From assembly GCA_003455275.1 (NCBI GenBank), contig DMRR01000252.1, positions 1 to 13,455 on the forward strand: 13,455 nt of DNA, given 5' to 3'. A program made the position numbers and the translations under genes. The notes below the pieces were generated by a model. It was not told where the DNA came from and searched no databases. It worked only from the letters and a program-made list of their open reading frames with translations. Below, piece after piece: positions 1 through 8,600 of this stretch; the first letter of the stretch is position 1, and each line of letters opens with the position of its first letter. The stretch is from Bacteroidota bacterium (lineage in GTDB: Bacteria > Bacteroidota > Bacteroidia > Chitinophagales > UBA10324).

Positions 1-293
1 CTCACAAAGTTTTGCGCTGGCTGGGGCCGTTTTTTTTAATAATAAGTTTTTTTCTCAGTGCTCTACTCTACTTTTCATTCCATTCATATTTCTACTACTG
101 CTTAATGGTTTTACAATTCATACCGGCAATAACACCTTTACTAATTTGGATTGAACAAAAGGTCATTCGATCGAAATATTCTGCCTTAGGTTATCCGGTA
201 TATTTTTACACAATGAATCTAGCTCTTTTAATTGGATGGTTCAGATTCATAAAAGGAATAAAATCGGGAGTTTGGACTCCGACAAAAAGATAA
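1..293 (+). CDS. Family 2 glycosyltransferase, C-terminal end (5' truncated by window edge)
   Basis: This is the tail of a gene that begins outside the window. The frame is open to the first bases and reads [11 protein letters not shown] before hydrophobic segments; the apparent start at base 12 is an internal TTG (Leu). An 'HKxLRW' sequence followed by two or three membrane helices and a short basic tail (ending T-P-T-K-R) is typical of the C-terminus of membrane-anchored GT2 enzymes, which move sugars from nucleotide donors on the cytoplasmic face to polysaccharide or lipid acceptors. The catalytic GT-A domain lies upstream and is not visible, so the substrate cannot be guessed. The stop is 5 nt before ribBA, which suggests co-transcription. 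The family call rests only on this tail and is moderately sure. Confidence 0.6.
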   Translation, partial: HKVLRWLGPFFLIISFFLSALLYFSFHSYFYYCLMVLQFIPAITPLLIWIEQKVIRSKYSALGYPVYFYTMNLALLIGWFRFIKGIKSGVWTPTKR

Positions 294-298
294 ATTCA

Positions 299-1498
299 AT
301 GTTCAACAAAATTGAAGAAGCTCTCGAAGACATCCGCAACGGAAAATTAGTAATTGTGGTAGATGACGAAGACCGTGAGAACGAAGGCGACTTTGTAACT
401 GCGGCTCGAAATGCGACACCTCAGGTCATCAACTTCATGTCAAAATTTGGTCGCGGATTAATCTGTGCACCGCTCACCGAAAAGCGTTGTGAAGAACTAA
501 ATCTGAATATGATGGTGAAAGATAACACAGCAACTCATCAAACTCCATTCACAGTATCGGTTGATTTGCTTGGTCATGGTTGCACCACCGGTATCAGCGC
601 TCACGACAGAAGCAAAACTGTGCAAGCTCTAATCAATTCAAAAACAAAACCGGAAGATCTTGGAAGACCCGGACATATTTTTCCATTGAAGGCGCGTAAC
701 GGCGGAGTATTGCGTCGTGCAGGTCATACAGAGGCCTGTGTTGACCTCGCACGCCTTTCAGGTTTTGAGGAAGCAGCTGTGCTTGTTGAAATTATGAATG
801 ACGACGGTACAATGGCGCGGCTCCCACAACTTACACAAGTTGCTAAGTCGCATAATCTCAAACTCATCACTATAAAAGATTTAATCGAGTACCGATTAAA
901 ACATGACTCTATGATTCGCCGCGAAGTGGAGGTGAATATGCCGACCCAATGGGGAGATTTTAAATTGCACGCATACTCACAAACAGATTCTCACGAAGTG
1001 CATATTGCCCTTGTAAAAGGCGAATGGAATATAAATGAACCGGTTTTGGTTCGTGTTCATTCTTGTTGCTTAACCGGAGATGTTTTTGGTTCCAAGCGTT
1101 GCGATTGCGGCGGACAGTTGCATGATGCGATGCAAATGGTAGAAGAAGAAGGAAAAGGTGTGGTATTGTATATGAATCAGGAAGGGAGAGGAATTGGTTT
1201 GTTGAACAAGCTGCGTGCATACAAATTGCAGGAAGAAGGAAGAGATACCGTTGAAGCAAACACTGAATTAGGTTTTGATATGGATGCCCGCGACTATGGT
1301 GTAGGGGCTCAAATTTTACGCGATCTAAGTATTCAAAAAATCAGGTTAATGACTAACAATCCGAAGAAGCGCGCTGGTCTGAAGGGTTATGGATTGGAGA
1401 TTGTAGAGAATATTCCAATTCGCACGCATGTGAATCCGCACAATGAAAAATATTTAAAAACCAAACGAGATAAAATGGGGCACGACTTCGCTCTTTAA
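299..1498 (+). CDS. ribBA: RibBA: 3,4-dihydroxy-2-butanone 4-phosphate synthase / GTP cyclohydrolase II
   Basis: This bifunctional cytoplasmic enzyme starts both branches of riboflavin synthesis: ribulose 5-phosphate to dihydroxybutanone phosphate, and GTP to the diaminopyrimidine precursor. The 399-residue product has the usual fused length. The N-terminal RibB half shows [11 protein letters not shown] (residues 22-32, metal and substrate acids), [20 protein letters not shown] with the catalytic His, and [12 protein letters not shown]. The C-terminal RibA half shows [11 protein letters not shown] from residue 251, then RCDCG. By homology the zinc ligands are Cys257, Cys268 and Cys270; the extra Cys256 sits where E. 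coli RibA has Glu. [11 protein letters not shown] and [14 protein letters not shown] follow. Both halves look catalytically intact. I chose the ATG at 299 because homology begins there ([15 protein letters not shown]); an in-frame ATG at 236 would add 21 unrelated residues overlapping the preceding gene. The next gene begins 2 nt after the stop. Confidence 0.96.
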   Translation: MFNKIEEALEDIRNGKLVIVVDDEDRENEGDFVTAARNATPQVINFMSKFGRGLICAPLTEKRCEELNLNMMVKDNTATHQTPFTVSVDLLGHGCTTGISAHDRSKTVQALINSKTKPEDLGRPGHIFPLKARNGGVLRRAGHTEACVDLARLSGFEEAAVLVEIMNDDGTMARLPQLTQVAKSHNLKLITIKDLIEYRLKHDSMIRREVEVNMPTQWGDFKLHAYSQTDSHEVHIALVKGEWNINEPVLVRVHSCCLTGDVFGSKRCDCGGQLHDAMQMVEEEGKGVVLYMNQEGRGIGLLNKLRAYKLQEEGRDTVEANTELGFDMDARDYGVGAQILRDLSIQKIRLMTNNPKKRAGLKGYGLEIVENIPIRTHVNPHNEKYLKTKRDKMGHDFAL

Positions 1499-1500
1499 AC

Positions 1501-2100
1501 ATGTTTAGTATCTCCAGATTGCTTTTGTTCTCAATACTAATTTTTGCAATTGAAATTATTTCTTCATGCAAAAGCAATGAATCATCCAACGGTGATAATG
1601 ACTCTGATGCGATTTCTGGCCTACCGCTTAATTCTGCAGCGTCAGTAATTTCGAATGAAATATTAACACAGGGTGATTCGACCGCTGAACCTGACACTTC
1701 TGATTACTCAAATTTTTATATTGTAATTGTTGATACATCTTCAGATTATTTTTTGCTAAGAAAAGAAATGTTTCAACTTCATGAATTCACTTCACAAAAA
1801 ATTGATACCATGAATCGTTATTTTAACAAAAAGAAAAATGAGATTGTATTAAATGAAAATGATGAAGATGAAATGTATCGCGGCACTTACTTTCCAAGAA
1901 GGTTTTCAGGAGAAGAATTGAGTTTGGAATATTTGAATCAATACACCGGAGCAAAAAATTTAGCAAGCAAAACCATTGCTCTTGTTGCGGGAATCTTTGA
2001 GAATAAATCTGACGCTGAATTAAAATCTGCAGAGGTAAAAAAACATTTCCCAAAGACTTTTGCTTTATACAAAAGAATGTATGTTGGATGTATGCACTAA
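1501..2100 (+). CDS. Small lipoprotein with SPOR-like C-terminal region, function unknown
   Basis: The 199-residue product begins with a short basic start, a hydrophobic stretch (residues 7-20) and I-S-S-C, so Cys23 is the likely lipidated residue of a type II signal peptide. A Ser/Asn/Asp-rich linker follows (about 24-70), suggesting a surface or periplasmic tether. The folded part has two halves. The first contains FYIVIVDTSSDY and the acidic-to-aromatic run EDEMYRGTYFPRRF, then ELSLEYL. The second is IALVAGIFENKSDAELKSAE...HFPKTFALYKRMYVGCMH, which has the beta-alpha-beta pattern of SPOR-like units (a strand ending in G-x-F, a helix of spaced Ala/Glu, and a closing strand). I recognise this as resembling conserved hypothetical proteins of Bacteroidota but know no assigned role. 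It lies 2 nt after ribBA and probably shares its transcript. Peptidoglycan binding is speculative. Confidence 0.7.
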   Translation: MFSISRLLLFSILIFAIEIISSCKSNESSNGDNDSDAISGLPLNSAASVISNEILTQGDSTAEPDTSDYSNFYIVIVDTSSDYFLLRKEMFQLHEFTSQKIDTMNRYFNKKKNEIVLNENDEDEMYRGTYFPRRFSGEELSLEYLNQYTGAKNLASKTIALVAGIFENKSDAELKSAEVKKHFPKTFALYKRMYVGCMH

Positions 2101-2118
2101 AACATAGCATGTCCAAAT

Positions 2119-2181
2119 CAGTCAACTGGCCACTGTCAATTGCTTACCGTATTCATCTTCAAATTTTCAAATCTTCAAATT
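2119..2181. repeat. Two short tandem-repeat tracts in the gap before lpdA
   Basis: The 122-nt gap between the lipoprotein gene and lpdA holds two repeat tracts. CAGTCAACTG at 2119-2128 is echoed by CTGTCAATTG at 2133-2142 (8 of 10 matches, 14-nt period). The octamer TTCAAATY then occurs three times in exact 8-nt phase at 2158, 2166 and 2174. No coding sequence, RNA gene or clear promoter was seen here. Similar simple CAACTG and TTCAAAT runs are, from memory, common between genes in Bacteroidota, so this may be a degraded copy of such an element. Confidence 0.6.
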
Positions 2182-2222
2182 GGTCTCATTACATTGCACC
2201 CGTTTAAAAATCTATAGAACTA

Positions 2223-3611
2223 ATGAACTTTGATTTAATTGTAATTGGTAGTGGTCCGGGTGGATATGTTGCTGCCATTCGCGCTTCACAACTTGGACTG
2301 AAAACTGCAATCGTAGAAAAGGAATCTTTGGGAGGAATTTGTTTGAATTGGGGATGCATTCCAACTAAAGCATTATTGAAAAGCGCACAGGTGTTTGAAT
2401 ATCTCAATCATGCAAGTGATTATGGAATTTCTGTTGAAGGAGCAAAAGCCGATTTCGGAGCAATGATTAAGCGCAGCCGAGATGTCGCAAACGGAATGAG
2501 TCGCGGTGTTCAATTTCTCATGAAGAAAAATAAGATTGAAGTGCTCACTGGAACCGGAAAACTTTTGAAAGGAAATAAAGTGCAGGTGACTGATGCTTCA
2601 GGAAAGAAAACTGAATATGCTGCGAAGAGTATTATCCTCGCAACAGGCAGTCGCTCCAAAGAACTTCCGAACCTGAAACAAGACGGAAAAAAAATTATCG
2701 GTTATCGCGAAGCGATGAATCTTCCTTCGCAACCTAAGTCAATGATAGTGGTTGGTGCTGGAGCCATTGGAGTTGAGTTCGCTTACTTCTATAACTCAAT
2801 CGGAACCAAAGTCACCATCGTGGAATTTCTTCCGGTGTTGGTTCCTGTGGAAGATGAAGAAGTGTCAAAAGAGTTAGAAAAAATTTACAAGAAGAAAGGC
2901 ATCAACATCATGACCGGTTCTTCAGTGGAGAAAGTAGATACATCAGGCGCGGGTTGTAAAGTCACAGTAAAAAATGCAAAAGGAACGGAAGTGCTCGAAT
3001 GCGATGTAGTGTTGAGTGCTGTAGGAGTTACTACTAATCTTGAAAACATTGGACTCGAAGAATGCGGAGTGAAAACTGATAAAGGGAAAGTTTTGGTAGA
3101 TGATTTCTATCAGACAAAGGTAAAAGGAGTTTTCGCGATTGGTGATATTGTGAAAGGTCCCGCGCTCGCACATGTGGCAAGTGCTGAAGGAATTATTTGT
3201 GTTGAAAGTATAGCAGGACAAAAACCACACGCACTCGATTACAACAACATTCCCGGTTGCACTTATTGCTCGCCTGAAATTGCTTCAGTGGGTATGACAG
3301 AAAAAGCCGCAAAGGATGCGGGGTATCAAATCAAGGTTGGAAAATTTCCTTTCTCCGCAAGTGGAAAAGCAAGCGCCGCCGGTGCGAAGGAAGGATTTGT
3401 GAAAGTGATTTTCGATGCAAAGTATGGTGAGTGGCTCGGTGCACATTTCATCGGAGCTAATGTGACAGAAATGATTGCTGAAGTTGTAGCAGCAAGAAAA
3501 TTAGAAACCACAGGTCACGAAATTATTAAAGCAGTGCATCCTCACCCAACTATGAGCGAAGCGGTAATGGAAGCAGCTGCCGCAGCTTACGGAGAAGTTA
3601 TTCATCTATAA
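2223..3611 (+). CDS. lpdA: Dihydrolipoyl dehydrogenase (E3)
   Basis: This FAD enzyme reoxidises dihydrolipoamide on the E2 or H-protein partners of pyruvate, 2-oxoglutarate or branched-chain dehydrogenases and the glycine cleavage system, passing electrons to NAD+. The 462-residue product has the normal length. GSGPGGYVAA (residues 9-18) binds FAD. GGICLNWGCIPTK carries the redox disulfide Cys40/Cys45 with the lipoamide-dehydrogenase spacing. VVGAGAIGVEFA near residue 177 binds NAD. VFAIGDIV contacts the flavin. Near the C-terminus HPHPTMSE gives the catalytic His441/Glu446 pair expected in trans across the dimer. No E1 or E2 subunit genes are nearby, so the partner complex is unknown. An Rrf2-type regulator begins 18 nt downstream. 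The start is the ATG directly before the first beta strand of the FAD fold. Confidence 0.96.
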   Translation: MNFDLIVIGSGPGGYVAAIRASQLGLKTAIVEKESLGGICLNWGCIPTKALLKSAQVFEYLNHASDYGISVEGAKADFGAMIKRSRDVANGMSRGVQFLMKKNKIEVLTGTGKLLKGNKVQVTDASGKKTEYAAKSIILATGSRSKELPNLKQDGKKIIGYREAMNLPSQPKSMIVVGAGAIGVEFAYFYNSIGTKVTIVEFLPVLVPVEDEEVSKELEKIYKKKGINIMTGSSVEKVDTSGAGCKVTVKNAKGTEVLECDVVLSAVGVTTNLENIGLEECGVKTDKGKVLVDDFYQTKVKGVFAIGDIVKGPALAHVASAEGIICVESIAGQKPHALDYNNIPGCTYCSPEIASVGMTEKAAKDAGYQIKVGKFPFSASGKASAAGAKEGFVKVIFDAKYGEWLGAHFIGANVTEMIAEVVAARKLETTGHEIIKAVHPHPTMSEAVMEAAAAAYGEVIHL

Positions 3612-3629
3612 TTTAATGTACCGCTGATC

Positions 3630-4061
3630 ATGTTAACCAAGAAAGCCAAGTACGGATTACTCGCCATGAGTTATCTTGCTAAAGAAAGCCGGAAGAGAAA
3701 GGAATTAATTCAAATCGGAGAACTGGCCGAAAAAGGAAATGTTCCTAAAAAATTTCTTGAGATCATTCTTCTCGAATTGAAAAAGCAATCCATTGTTTAT
3801 AGCAGCATGGGAAAAAAGGGAGGCTACCAACTGGCAAAGCCGGCATCACAAATTTCTGTAGGTCATATTATCAGAACATTGGATGGCCCGCTTGCATCAA
3901 TTGGCTGCGTGAGCAAAACTGCTTACCGCCCCTGTGATGAATGTGTGGACGAAAAAACATGTGAGATACGAAAAGTTATGCAAGCTGTACGAGATGCAAC
4001 CGCTCACATATTAGATGGAACTTCTCTTGAAGATATGATCAGGAGAAAAGTCAATTATTAA
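3630..4061 (+). CDS. Rrf2-family transcriptional regulator with four cysteines
   Basis: This 143-residue protein matches the Rrf2/IscR/CymR family in length and layout: MLTKKAKYGLLAMSYLA at the N-terminus, a winged-helix DNA-binding section to about residue 70 (SSMGKKGGYQLAKP is the wing), then a dimerisation helix. The sensor segment carries Cys93, Cys102, Cys105 and Cys111. IscR and NsrR use three cysteines here to hold an Fe-S cluster, whereas CymR senses cysteine supply through a partner protein. Whether this one binds a cluster cannot be told from sequence. It sits 18 nt after lpdA and 86 nt before a DUF2061 gene. In other Bacteroidota, as I recall, an Rrf2 gene plus a DUF2061 gene often head the sulfate-assimilation (cys) operon, which makes sulfur control the leading guess. 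The specific target is unknown. Confidence 0.9.
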   Translation: MLTKKAKYGLLAMSYLAKESRKRKELIQIGELAEKGNVPKKFLEIILLELKKQSIVYSSMGKKGGYQLAKPASQISVGHIIRTLDGPLASIGCVSKTAYRPCDECVDEKTCEIRKVMQAVRDATAHILDGTSLEDMIRRKVNY

Positions 4062-4147
4062 GTTTTTTATTCTATCAACATTCCGGATACAAAAAATTAA
4101 TGTTTGTTCTATTGGATGCATAGACTTTATCGCTTTTATTTGACCGC

Positions 4148-4603
4148 ATGAAAGAATCTCATGTTCGAAGCGTGGTGAAAGGAATCACCTGGAGAATGAT
4201 AGGAACAGCGGATACTATTTTTCTATCCTGGTTATTTACCGAAAGTATTGAAGCCGCATTGAAGATTGGTTTTATTGAACTCTTTACAAAAATTCTACTT
4301 TTCTACCTGCATGAAAGAATATGGATAAAGTTTCACATTGGTCAACACATAAATGTTTATGTAAATGATAATTCAAACATTCATTATAAAGACAAGCACT
4401 GGCGCAGCTTAGTTAAAGGAATAAGCTGGCGTTTTTTCGGAACAGTTGATACAATAATTATTTCTTTGCTTGTGACTCATCAATATTCAAAAGCGTTTGC
4501 AATTGGTTTCACTGAAGTTTTCACAAAGGTTGGTTTGTATTACCTGCATGAAAGAGTATGGATGAAAATTAAGTGGGGCAAACCAATATATGTCGTTTCA
4601 TGA
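4148..4603 (+). CDS. Membrane protein made of two tandem DUF2061 units
   Basis: The 151-residue protein is an internal duplication. Residues 5-62 and 84-141 align without gaps, with 33 of 58 positions identical by hand count. Each unit has RS-(V/L)-VKGI-(T/S)-WR, G-T-x-D-T-I, a hydrophobic helix, G-F-x-E-x-F-T-K, and Y-L-H-E-R-x-W. This is the signature of DUF2061, a small predicted inner-membrane family usually seen as one unit per chain. Each unit should span the membrane about twice, giving four helices joined by a polar linker (about 63-83). The function is not established; the family often accompanies sulfate-activation genes (from memory), and the Rrf2 regulator upstream fits that, but no cys genes are in view. 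The gene converges with porP, 49 nt between stops. Confidence 0.88.
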   Translation: MKESHVRSVVKGITWRMIGTADTIFLSWLFTESIEAALKIGFIELFTKILLFYLHERIWIKFHIGQHINVYVNDNSNIHYKDKHWRSLVKGISWRFFGTVDTIIISLLVTHQYSKAFAIGFTEVFTKVGLYYLHERVWMKIKWGKPIYVVS

Positions 4604-4622
4604 TTTAGCAGCGATGCATAAT

Positions 4623-4640
4623 CTGAAACTTTAAATTCAG
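4623..4640. terminator. Weak hairpin between convergent genes
   Basis: CTGAA (4623-4627) and TTCAG (4636-4640) can form a five-pair stem with an eight-base loop in the 49-nt gap between the DUF2061 and porP stops. There is no adjacent T run on either strand, so it is a poor intrinsic terminator and is listed only for its position. Confidence 0.2.
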
Positions 4641-4652
4641 GAAATAACACTT

Positions 4653-5663
4653 TTAAAATCTGGGGCAAGGAATATCAATTACTCCCTTATTGCGTCTTGC
4701 ACCGGTATACACGATTGAAATTTCAATCGCTCCTCTCCCATCACTAGCAGGCTTTAACTCAGAATAATTAACATCATAATTGAGCAGCACTCTTATATTT
4801 TGAAACTCGTATCCGGCAACAGGATAAAAAGCATCTCCAATTCTCAAGTAAGTTCCAAAATAAAATTTGTTACTGTTTTCATCGGAAGGCATAACCGCAT
4901 AACTAGCCATAATACCGGTGAGCAACTCTGAAGCATTTTTTTGATTCTGATAATAAAAACTTGGAGTGATTGCCACCGCATCAGTAATATTTACAGTAGC
5001 ACCTGCGCTCAGCTGAGGTCTTCCGCCCAATTTGAAATCATTCTCATAGAAAGAATCTTTTGGCCTAAGCGCATGATACAAAGAAGCGGAAGCATAACCA
5101 CTGACTTTTTCATTTGCGATAAAAGAATACAAGGCACCAATCTGAAAATCAAAATAAATGAAAGATGATTTGTATCCGGTTTCATAACTCGGCCGGCTCT
5201 GATTAAATTCGATATCATCCCACTGTGAGTGAAAATAAAGTTTTGACCAATCAATTCGTTTTTGAATATAAGATGCCTGCAGACCAAATGAAAGATAATA
5301 TTTTCTGGCACCATCGGCCGCAAGATGATATGCGCCACAGCCACTTACTTTAGTCACTGTAAGGTTGCCATCACCTGCCTGATCACGAATAATAGATAAT
5401 CCGGCACCACCAAAGCCCTTATTAAAGGGTTGATTGAGAAAATTAAAATCACCATAAGCCGCAAAGGTCTTGTAAGGTACAGTGACGCTAGCCCATTGTG
5501 TTCTAAAGTTGGCGCCTACACGATAGCTTCCATTTAGCATTCCAGTTTGTGCTGGGTTAACAGTAAGCGGTGATGAATAGTATTGAGAGAAATGAATGTC
5601 CTGTGCAGTTAGCAAATTGCCCAAGCACATCAGAACAATTAATATGAAAATATTTTTTCTCAT
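4653..5663 (-). CDS. PorP/SprF family type IX secretion outer-membrane protein
   Basis: This 336-residue protein has a signal peptide (MRKNIFILIVLMCLGNLLTA, cleavage likely after Ala20) and then the family opening QDIHFSQYYSSPLTVNPAQTG, with the conserved FSQY and NPAxTG. The rest is alternating beta-strand sequence with aromatic girdles (for example YYLSFGLQASYIQKRIDW and KFYFGTYLRIGDAFYPVAGYEF), fitting an outer-membrane barrel of about 14 strands. The family includes PorP of Porphyromonas and SprF of Flavobacterium. SprF is needed to deliver SprB, and type B sorting-domain cargo is typically encoded next to a PorP-like protein that may anchor it. That is the arrangement here: the start lies 3 nt after the stop of the large surface protein. 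The copy is probably cargo-dedicated rather than the core machine component, since no porK, L, M or N genes are nearby. Confidence 0.93.
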   Translation of the reverse strand: MRKNIFILIVLMCLGNLLTAQDIHFSQYYSSPLTVNPAQTGMLNGSYRVGANFRTQWASVTVPYKTFAAYGDFNFLNQPFNKGFGGAGLSIIRDQAGDGNLTVTKVSGCGAYHLAADGARKYYLSFGLQASYIQKRIDWSKLYFHSQWDDIEFNQSRPSYETGYKSSFIYFDFQIGALYSFIANEKVSGYASASLYHALRPKDSFYENDFKLGGRPQLSAGATVNITDAVAITPSFYYQNQKNASELLTGIMASYAVMPSDENSNKFYFGTYLRIGDAFYPVAGYEFQNIRVLLNYDVNYSELKPASDGRGAIEISIVYTGARRNKGVIDIPCPRF

Positions 5664-5666
5664 TTC

Positions 5667-8600
5667 TTATCTCAGTAAAGTCACATTTCCACTTTTAATA
5701 ACTCGGGTTCCATCTTCCATCAATGCATTTAATTCCCAAACATAAACATCCATATCCTGAGGCTTTCCATTATAAATTCCATCCCAACCAATTGCAAGAT
5801 CATTTGTCTCAAAAACTTTTTCGCCCCAACGATTAAATACTTTGAAAATAAAATCTGTGATTCCCTGGCCTTCCACATACAAAATGTTATTGGGCCCATT
5901 TGAAGAAGGAGAAAATGCATTTGGAACTCCAACTGCTTGTGGAAGAAGAACGGTGATTTTTTTGCAAACAGAATCAGGGCAAGGCGTAGAAGTATTAACC
6001 AGAAGACAAACATCAAAATCACCCCCATCAGAATATTGATGAGAGGGACTGTACTCACTTGAATTACCTCCATCACCAAAATTCCACCAATAGTTGGTAG
6101 CGCCTACAGTATGATTATCAAAATAAATTGATTCAAACAACATAATTACATCAGGTATTGGAGTAAAATCAGGTACAGGCGGAGGATCAAAAATGTGAAC
6201 ATGACAGACCGCTGTATCTTGTCCATTACAAGCTATTGGATTTTGAGCTGTTACAATTACTGTGTAATCGCCGGGAGCAGTGTAAATGTGCGTTGGGTTT
6301 AACTGATTGGAAGTAGCGCTTTGATCACCAAAGTCCCAGGTTACAGAAGTTTGCGCGTGACCATTGTAAAAAAAATGTGCTAGATAAGGAATGCATCCAT
6401 ACAAATCTGGATTGGAAATGCCTGCCTCTACCTTAGGGAATACGGTGAATGATTGAGTAACGGTATCCAGCGGATTGCATGCAGTAGAATCATAAATAAT
6501 AAGTGTTACAAAGTAGGTGACTACAGCAACACTGTCATTGAAATACGAATGAGAAATATTTTGCCCGATACCTGAAGTTCCATCACCAAAAGTCCAGTTA
6601 AACTGAGTATTGCTTCCGCTGCTTGATCCGGAGAAATCAACTACCACTGAATCACAGAAGTCATGCGGAGTCATGCTGAAATTTGCTGTTACATTGGTGT
6701 TTAATACTACAACTGATGTCCAGGCAGTGTCCGGGCCAAAACAGCTTGCAGGATTATTTGCAATAAGCATGACTGAATAAGTTCCGGGATTAATAAAAGT
6801 CCATGTTGGTTGAAATGCAACTGATGTATCATTAGTAAGTGTAGCGTCACCAAAATCCCAGAAATATTGCGTTGCATTCTGACTATTATTAATAAAATTT
6901 ACAGTGAGCGGTGTGCATCCAGTGGCCGCGGGATCAGCAAGGGCCTGAGCTTGAACATGAATTAAATTAATGTCCATTTTAAATCCTAGCTCATTACAAT
7001 TTGAGCTATTATTAGTATTACTCCAAACGCCTGGAGTAGTGGGTGTCAATGAATTACCACCGCAACCTGCACATATTGCTTCATATATAAATCCTCTTCT
7101 GTCAAACCGACTGGTACCTCCATCAACATGTTCAATTGCGCCGTTGCCACCAAAATAAGTTCCATACAAAAGCTGCTGAGCATTTGCACTTAATGCAATT
7201 ATGTAAAAATCTGTTCCATCCGTTGTACTTTGAAAAGCATTTCCAGTTAGCGGTAAATTGAACATATCACAAGTGTGGCCAAACAATCCATTGCTTGTTC
7301 CCCATCCACAAGCGTATACATTCTCGCAAGTGTCAATCAAGAAGGCTGTAGGAGATATATTCGGTAGTCCGTTTCCGTTTCCTACTACTGTTGCATACAT
7401 TACAGTAGCAAGTGTGGGATCAAGCTTAGTTATGAATTGACCACTATTTGGATTTGAATAAACTCCGGCTGTTGTTGGATAAGAACCTTCAGTTAATCCA
7501 ATGACATAAACATTTTCGTTTAAATCCATTTTGATATTGTATGACTGATCAAATGCACTTGTTCCAAGAAAAGTAGAGTTAAGCACCTGGCTTCCATCAG
7601 CACTCAGATGTATCAGGTAGCCATCGCAGGAGCCGCCTTGATATGTTGGATGAACTCCTCCGGGCACTGACGGGAAATTTGAGCTCTGCGTGCCTCCGGT
7701 TATGTATAATGTGTTATCACTTTTTTTATCCAAAGAATAACAAGCATCTTCAAGCGTACCGCCGAGATAAGTTGAATATATCAGTGAACTGCAGGTAGGA
7801 TTTAGCTTGAAAGCACATCCATCCTGACCTCCGCCAAGACTGGACTGATAAGCATTTGCTGAAACAGGAAAATCTGAGGAAGTGGTAGAAGAAGCAACAT
7901 AAATATCATTCAGGTTGTCGCAAATAATTTCACCTCGTGCATCATCTCCATAGTTGTATTTAAGACCTCCGAAAATAAATTCATGAGGGTCATAATTTAC
8001 TCCATCCATTCCGCTTCCGCCAATGTATGTGGATCCAATTAATGCTGTTCCAGTAGTATTAAAAACTGTAATTACAATATCCGCATCTCCATTATATGTA
8101 TTATCAAAGCATCCAGGAGTTACAGGGTAATTTGAAGAATAGCTTTTTCCATAGACACATAATTGGTTTGAGGAATTTACAAACAAGCTATGAGGATTTT
8201 CATTGTCAGACCCCCCCAGGTATGTTGAATATAAAAGGGCAGTACCAAGAGAATTGAATTTGGTAATACCCATGTCACTGCTAAAACCATTTCCGCTTCC
8301 GGTGCCGCTGCCTCCGCCTGTTCCGCCACCATATGTTGTTTGAAATGCGCCGGTAGTAGTTGGGTAGCTGCCTCCAAACTGTTCTGTGTTTACATAACCA
8401 CCGAGATAAAGATTTCCAACGGCATCGTAAGTTGCAGTGAAGCCCCAGTTATCAGCTGTAGAACCAGTAAAAGTTGAGAAAATTAATGTTGGATCAATTA
8501 TAAGATCAATGTTCTTGTTATAGTCTTCATTCAACTTGAATTGAAGATAATTTCCATTCAAAACATATTTGCTTGAAATATCTTTTTTTATCCAATAATC

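Noticed and set aside
236-298. Upstream in-frame extension of ribBA
   Set aside because: The 21 extra residues are the out-of-frame reading of the glycosyltransferase tail and have no family match; the ATG at 299 sits right before the conserved start.
1353-1697. 114-codon open frame on the minus strand
   Set aside because: Crosses the ribBA/lipoprotein boundary on the opposite strand and has no signal or domain; both overlapped genes are better supported.
4062-4147. Possible Rrf2 operator or promoter before the DUF2061 gene
   Set aside because: TTTG at 4103-4106 has no TAnnTTTG at the right distance, and CTATTGGATGCATAG has only four-base arms, so nothing met a reasonable standard.
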